This document shows positions 34,226-35,512 of a stretch of DNA of 35,512 nucleotides, piece after piece. A program made the position numbers and the translations under genes. The DNA comes from Rhodospirillales bacterium RIFCSPLOWO2_02_FULL_58_16. Lineage in GTDB: Bacteria; Pseudomonadota; Alphaproteobacteria; Rhodospirillales; 2-02-FULL-58-16. The stretch is from contig MIAA01000012.1 in NCBI GenBank assembly GCA_001830425.1, positions 5,001 to 40,512 of the forward strand, given 5' to 3'. Numbering within the stretch: position 1 is the first letter of the stretch; every line of letters starts with the position of its first letter. The notes beneath the pieces were generated by a model. It saw nothing but the letters and a program-made list of their open reading frames with translations. It made no database searches and was not told where the DNA came from.

Positions 34226-35512
34226 CTAAAACGCTTCCTCGTCGAAATCCATCACCGCGCTTTTGCCGGACATGATTGCGGATAATAAACCGCCGGTTTG
34301 GGGCAACAGGCGTTGCATGAAGAAACGCGCCGTCGCCGTCTTGTTTTTGTAAAAGCCGGTCGGGTCGTTATCCGCCTTGGCCGAGGCCGACTTGGCCATC
34401 ATGGCCCAGACATAGGCCAGCGCCGTCAGGGCGAACAGCTTGAGGTAATCGGTGGCTGCCGCCGCCGCCTCTTCGGGGTCGGCGAGACCTTTTTGAGCGA
34501 TCCGGCCGGTAGCCAGTTGCAGGCGGGAGAAGGATTTGGCCAGCGGCCCGATGAATTCCTCCATGGCCCCGTCTCCCTGATGCGCCTCAATAAAGGCGGC
34601 GACGGGGTGGAAGAAACTCCTGAGGTAGCGCCCGGTATGAGCGCCCAGCTTGCGCCCCACCAGATCGAGGGCCTGAATGCCGTTGGCGCCTTCGTAAATC
34701 TGGGTGATGCGGGCGTCGCGCACATACTGTTCCATGCCGTTCTCGCGGATATAGCCGTGACCGCCGTACACCTGAACCCCCAGGTTGGCCGCCTCGAAAC
34801 CCATGTCGGTGAGATGGGCCTTGACGATGGGGGTAAGCAGCGCCACCAGGTCTTCGGCCTTGCGGCGCTCCTCCGGGTCGGCGTGGCGCTCCATGATGTC
34901 CATGTTGCGGGCCGTCCAGCCCGCCAGCGCCCGGCAGCCCTCGATGTTGGCGCGCATGGTGAGCAGCATGCGCCGGATGTCGGGGTGGACGATAAGGGGA
35001 TCGGCCGGTTTGTCGGGGTATCTGGGACCGGCAAGCGCCCGCCCTTGCAGACGCTCGCGGGCGTAAGCGACGGCGCCCTGGTAGGCGGCCTCGGCGACGC
35101 CGAGACCCTGAACGCCGACGGACAGCCGCGCCATATTCATCATGACGAACATGGCCCGCATGCCCTTGTTCAATTCGCCCACCAGGTAACCGACGGCCCC
35201 GTCAAAGTTAAGGACGCAGGTGGCCGACGCCTTGATCCCCATCTTGTGTTCGATGGAGCCGCAGGCAACGGCGTTGGCTTCGCCGAGCGAGCCGTCGGCG
35301 TTAACCTTGCGTTTGGGCGTCAGAAACAAACTTATTCCCCGAATGCCTTGAGGAGCGCCGGGGACGCGGGCCAGCACCAGATGGACGATGTTATCCGTCA
35401 AGTCATGTTCGCCGGAGGAAATGAATATCTTGGTCCCGGTGATGACATAGCTGCCGTCGCCTTGCGGCTCGGCCTTTGTGCGCACCAGCCCGAGATCGGT
35501 TCCCGACTGCGG
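34226..35512 (-). CDS. Acyl-CoA dehydrogenase, 5' end outside window
   Basis: FAD enzyme of fatty-acid or related acyl-CoA oxidation. The last 428 residues are present, and the frame stays open to the window edge (PQSGTDLGLVRTKAEPQGDG). Visible are the beta-sheet domain (ITGTKIFISSGEHDLTDNI), VHLVLARVPGAPQGIRGISL, IEHKMGIKASATCVLNFDGA, and the C-terminal catalytic helix with RDARITQIYEGANGIQALDL, whose E is the usual base. The C-terminal 150 residues (YLRSFFHPVAAFIEAHQGDG) fit the extended DmdC-like subfamily with an extra acyl-CoA-dh C domain. Substrate is not defined; the family includes 3-methylmercaptopropionyl-CoA dehydrogenases. Confidence 0.93.
   Translation of the reverse strand, partial: PQSGTDLGLVRTKAEPQGDGSYVITGTKIFISSGEHDLTDNIVHLVLARVPGAPQGIRGISLFLTPKRKVNADGSLGEANAVACGSIEHKMGIKASATCVLNFDGAVGYLVGELNKGMRAMFVMMNMARLSVGVQGLGVAEAAYQGAVAYARERLQGRALAGPRYPDKPADPLIVHPDIRRMLLTMRANIEGCRALAGWTARNMDIMERHADPEERRKAEDLVALLTPIVKAHLTDMGFEAANLGVQVYGGHGYIRENGMEQYVRDARITQIYEGANGIQALDLVGRKLGAHTGRYLRSFFHPVAAFIEAHQGDGAMEEFIGPLAKSFSRLQLATGRIAQKGLADPEEAAAAATDYLKLFALTALAYVWAMMAKSASAKADNDPTGFYKNKTATARFFMQRLLPQTGGLLSAIMSGKSAVMDFDEEAF

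Overview
The window is GC-rich, densely coded bacterial DNA. Gene content and order point to an alphaproteobacterium, probably Rhodospirillales-like: split-P glycine cleavage operon, MoxR/DUF58/DUF4159 cluster, class I PPK2, an NDUFS6-like zinc-finger miniprotein, and an E. coli-like thrS-infC-rpmI-rplT-pheS-pheT block. This is inferred from protein families read by eye; no database search was run. I saw no tRNA, rRNA, CRISPR array, IS transposase or prophage gene.

Layout. (1) 2-6385, plus strand: translation operon thrS (5' end outside the window), infC, rpmI, rplT, pheS, pheT. infC appears to start at a rare AUA codon, and an intrinsic terminator with a possible five-codon Phe-containing leader lies between rplT and pheS. 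(2) 6658-13204, plus: MoxR ATPase, DUF58 protein and two large membrane-anchored proteins (BatA/DUF4159 and a VWA/GATase-like protein), with touching or overlapping ends. (3) 13282-14528, plus: polyphosphate kinase 2 and a small conserved hypothetical. (4) 14525-21498, minus: a long run from a secreted repeat protein through a twin-CDGSH iron-sulfur protein and a lipoprotein to gcvT, gcvH, gcvPA and gcvPB, with several 4-nt GTGA overlaps. (5) 21549-22107, minus: parDE toxin-antitoxin pair. (6) rnhA (plus), a DsbD/ScsB-type thiol-disulfide reductase (minus) and an AlgH/YqgE protein (plus). The dsbD-yqgE gap holds an unusual 287-nt nested palindrome that folds on paper as a three-way junction. 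(7) 26221-31887: a signalling block with a multi-sensor histidine kinase, two single-domain response regulators and a protein that looks like a degenerate GGDEF-EAL. (8) 31895-34093: the 58-aa zinc-finger gene (minus), an ABC ATPase and an overlapping lipoprotein-type alpha/beta hydrolase. (9) 34226-35512, minus: acyl-CoA dehydrogenase, cut by the window end.

Short GC-rich palindromic repeats recur after pheT, between rnhA and dsbD, after yqgE, between the kinase and the first regulator, and between the hydrolase and the acyl-CoA dehydrogenase. They sit at the 3' ends of operons, three of them in convergent gaps, so they may also serve as transcription ends.

The strongest candidates for something new are the three-way-junction element at 25108-25394, the AUA start of infC, the minimal leader and terminator before pheS, and the degenerate GGDEF-EAL protein beside two orphan receivers. 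Much of the rest is ordinary alphaproteobacterial core genome.
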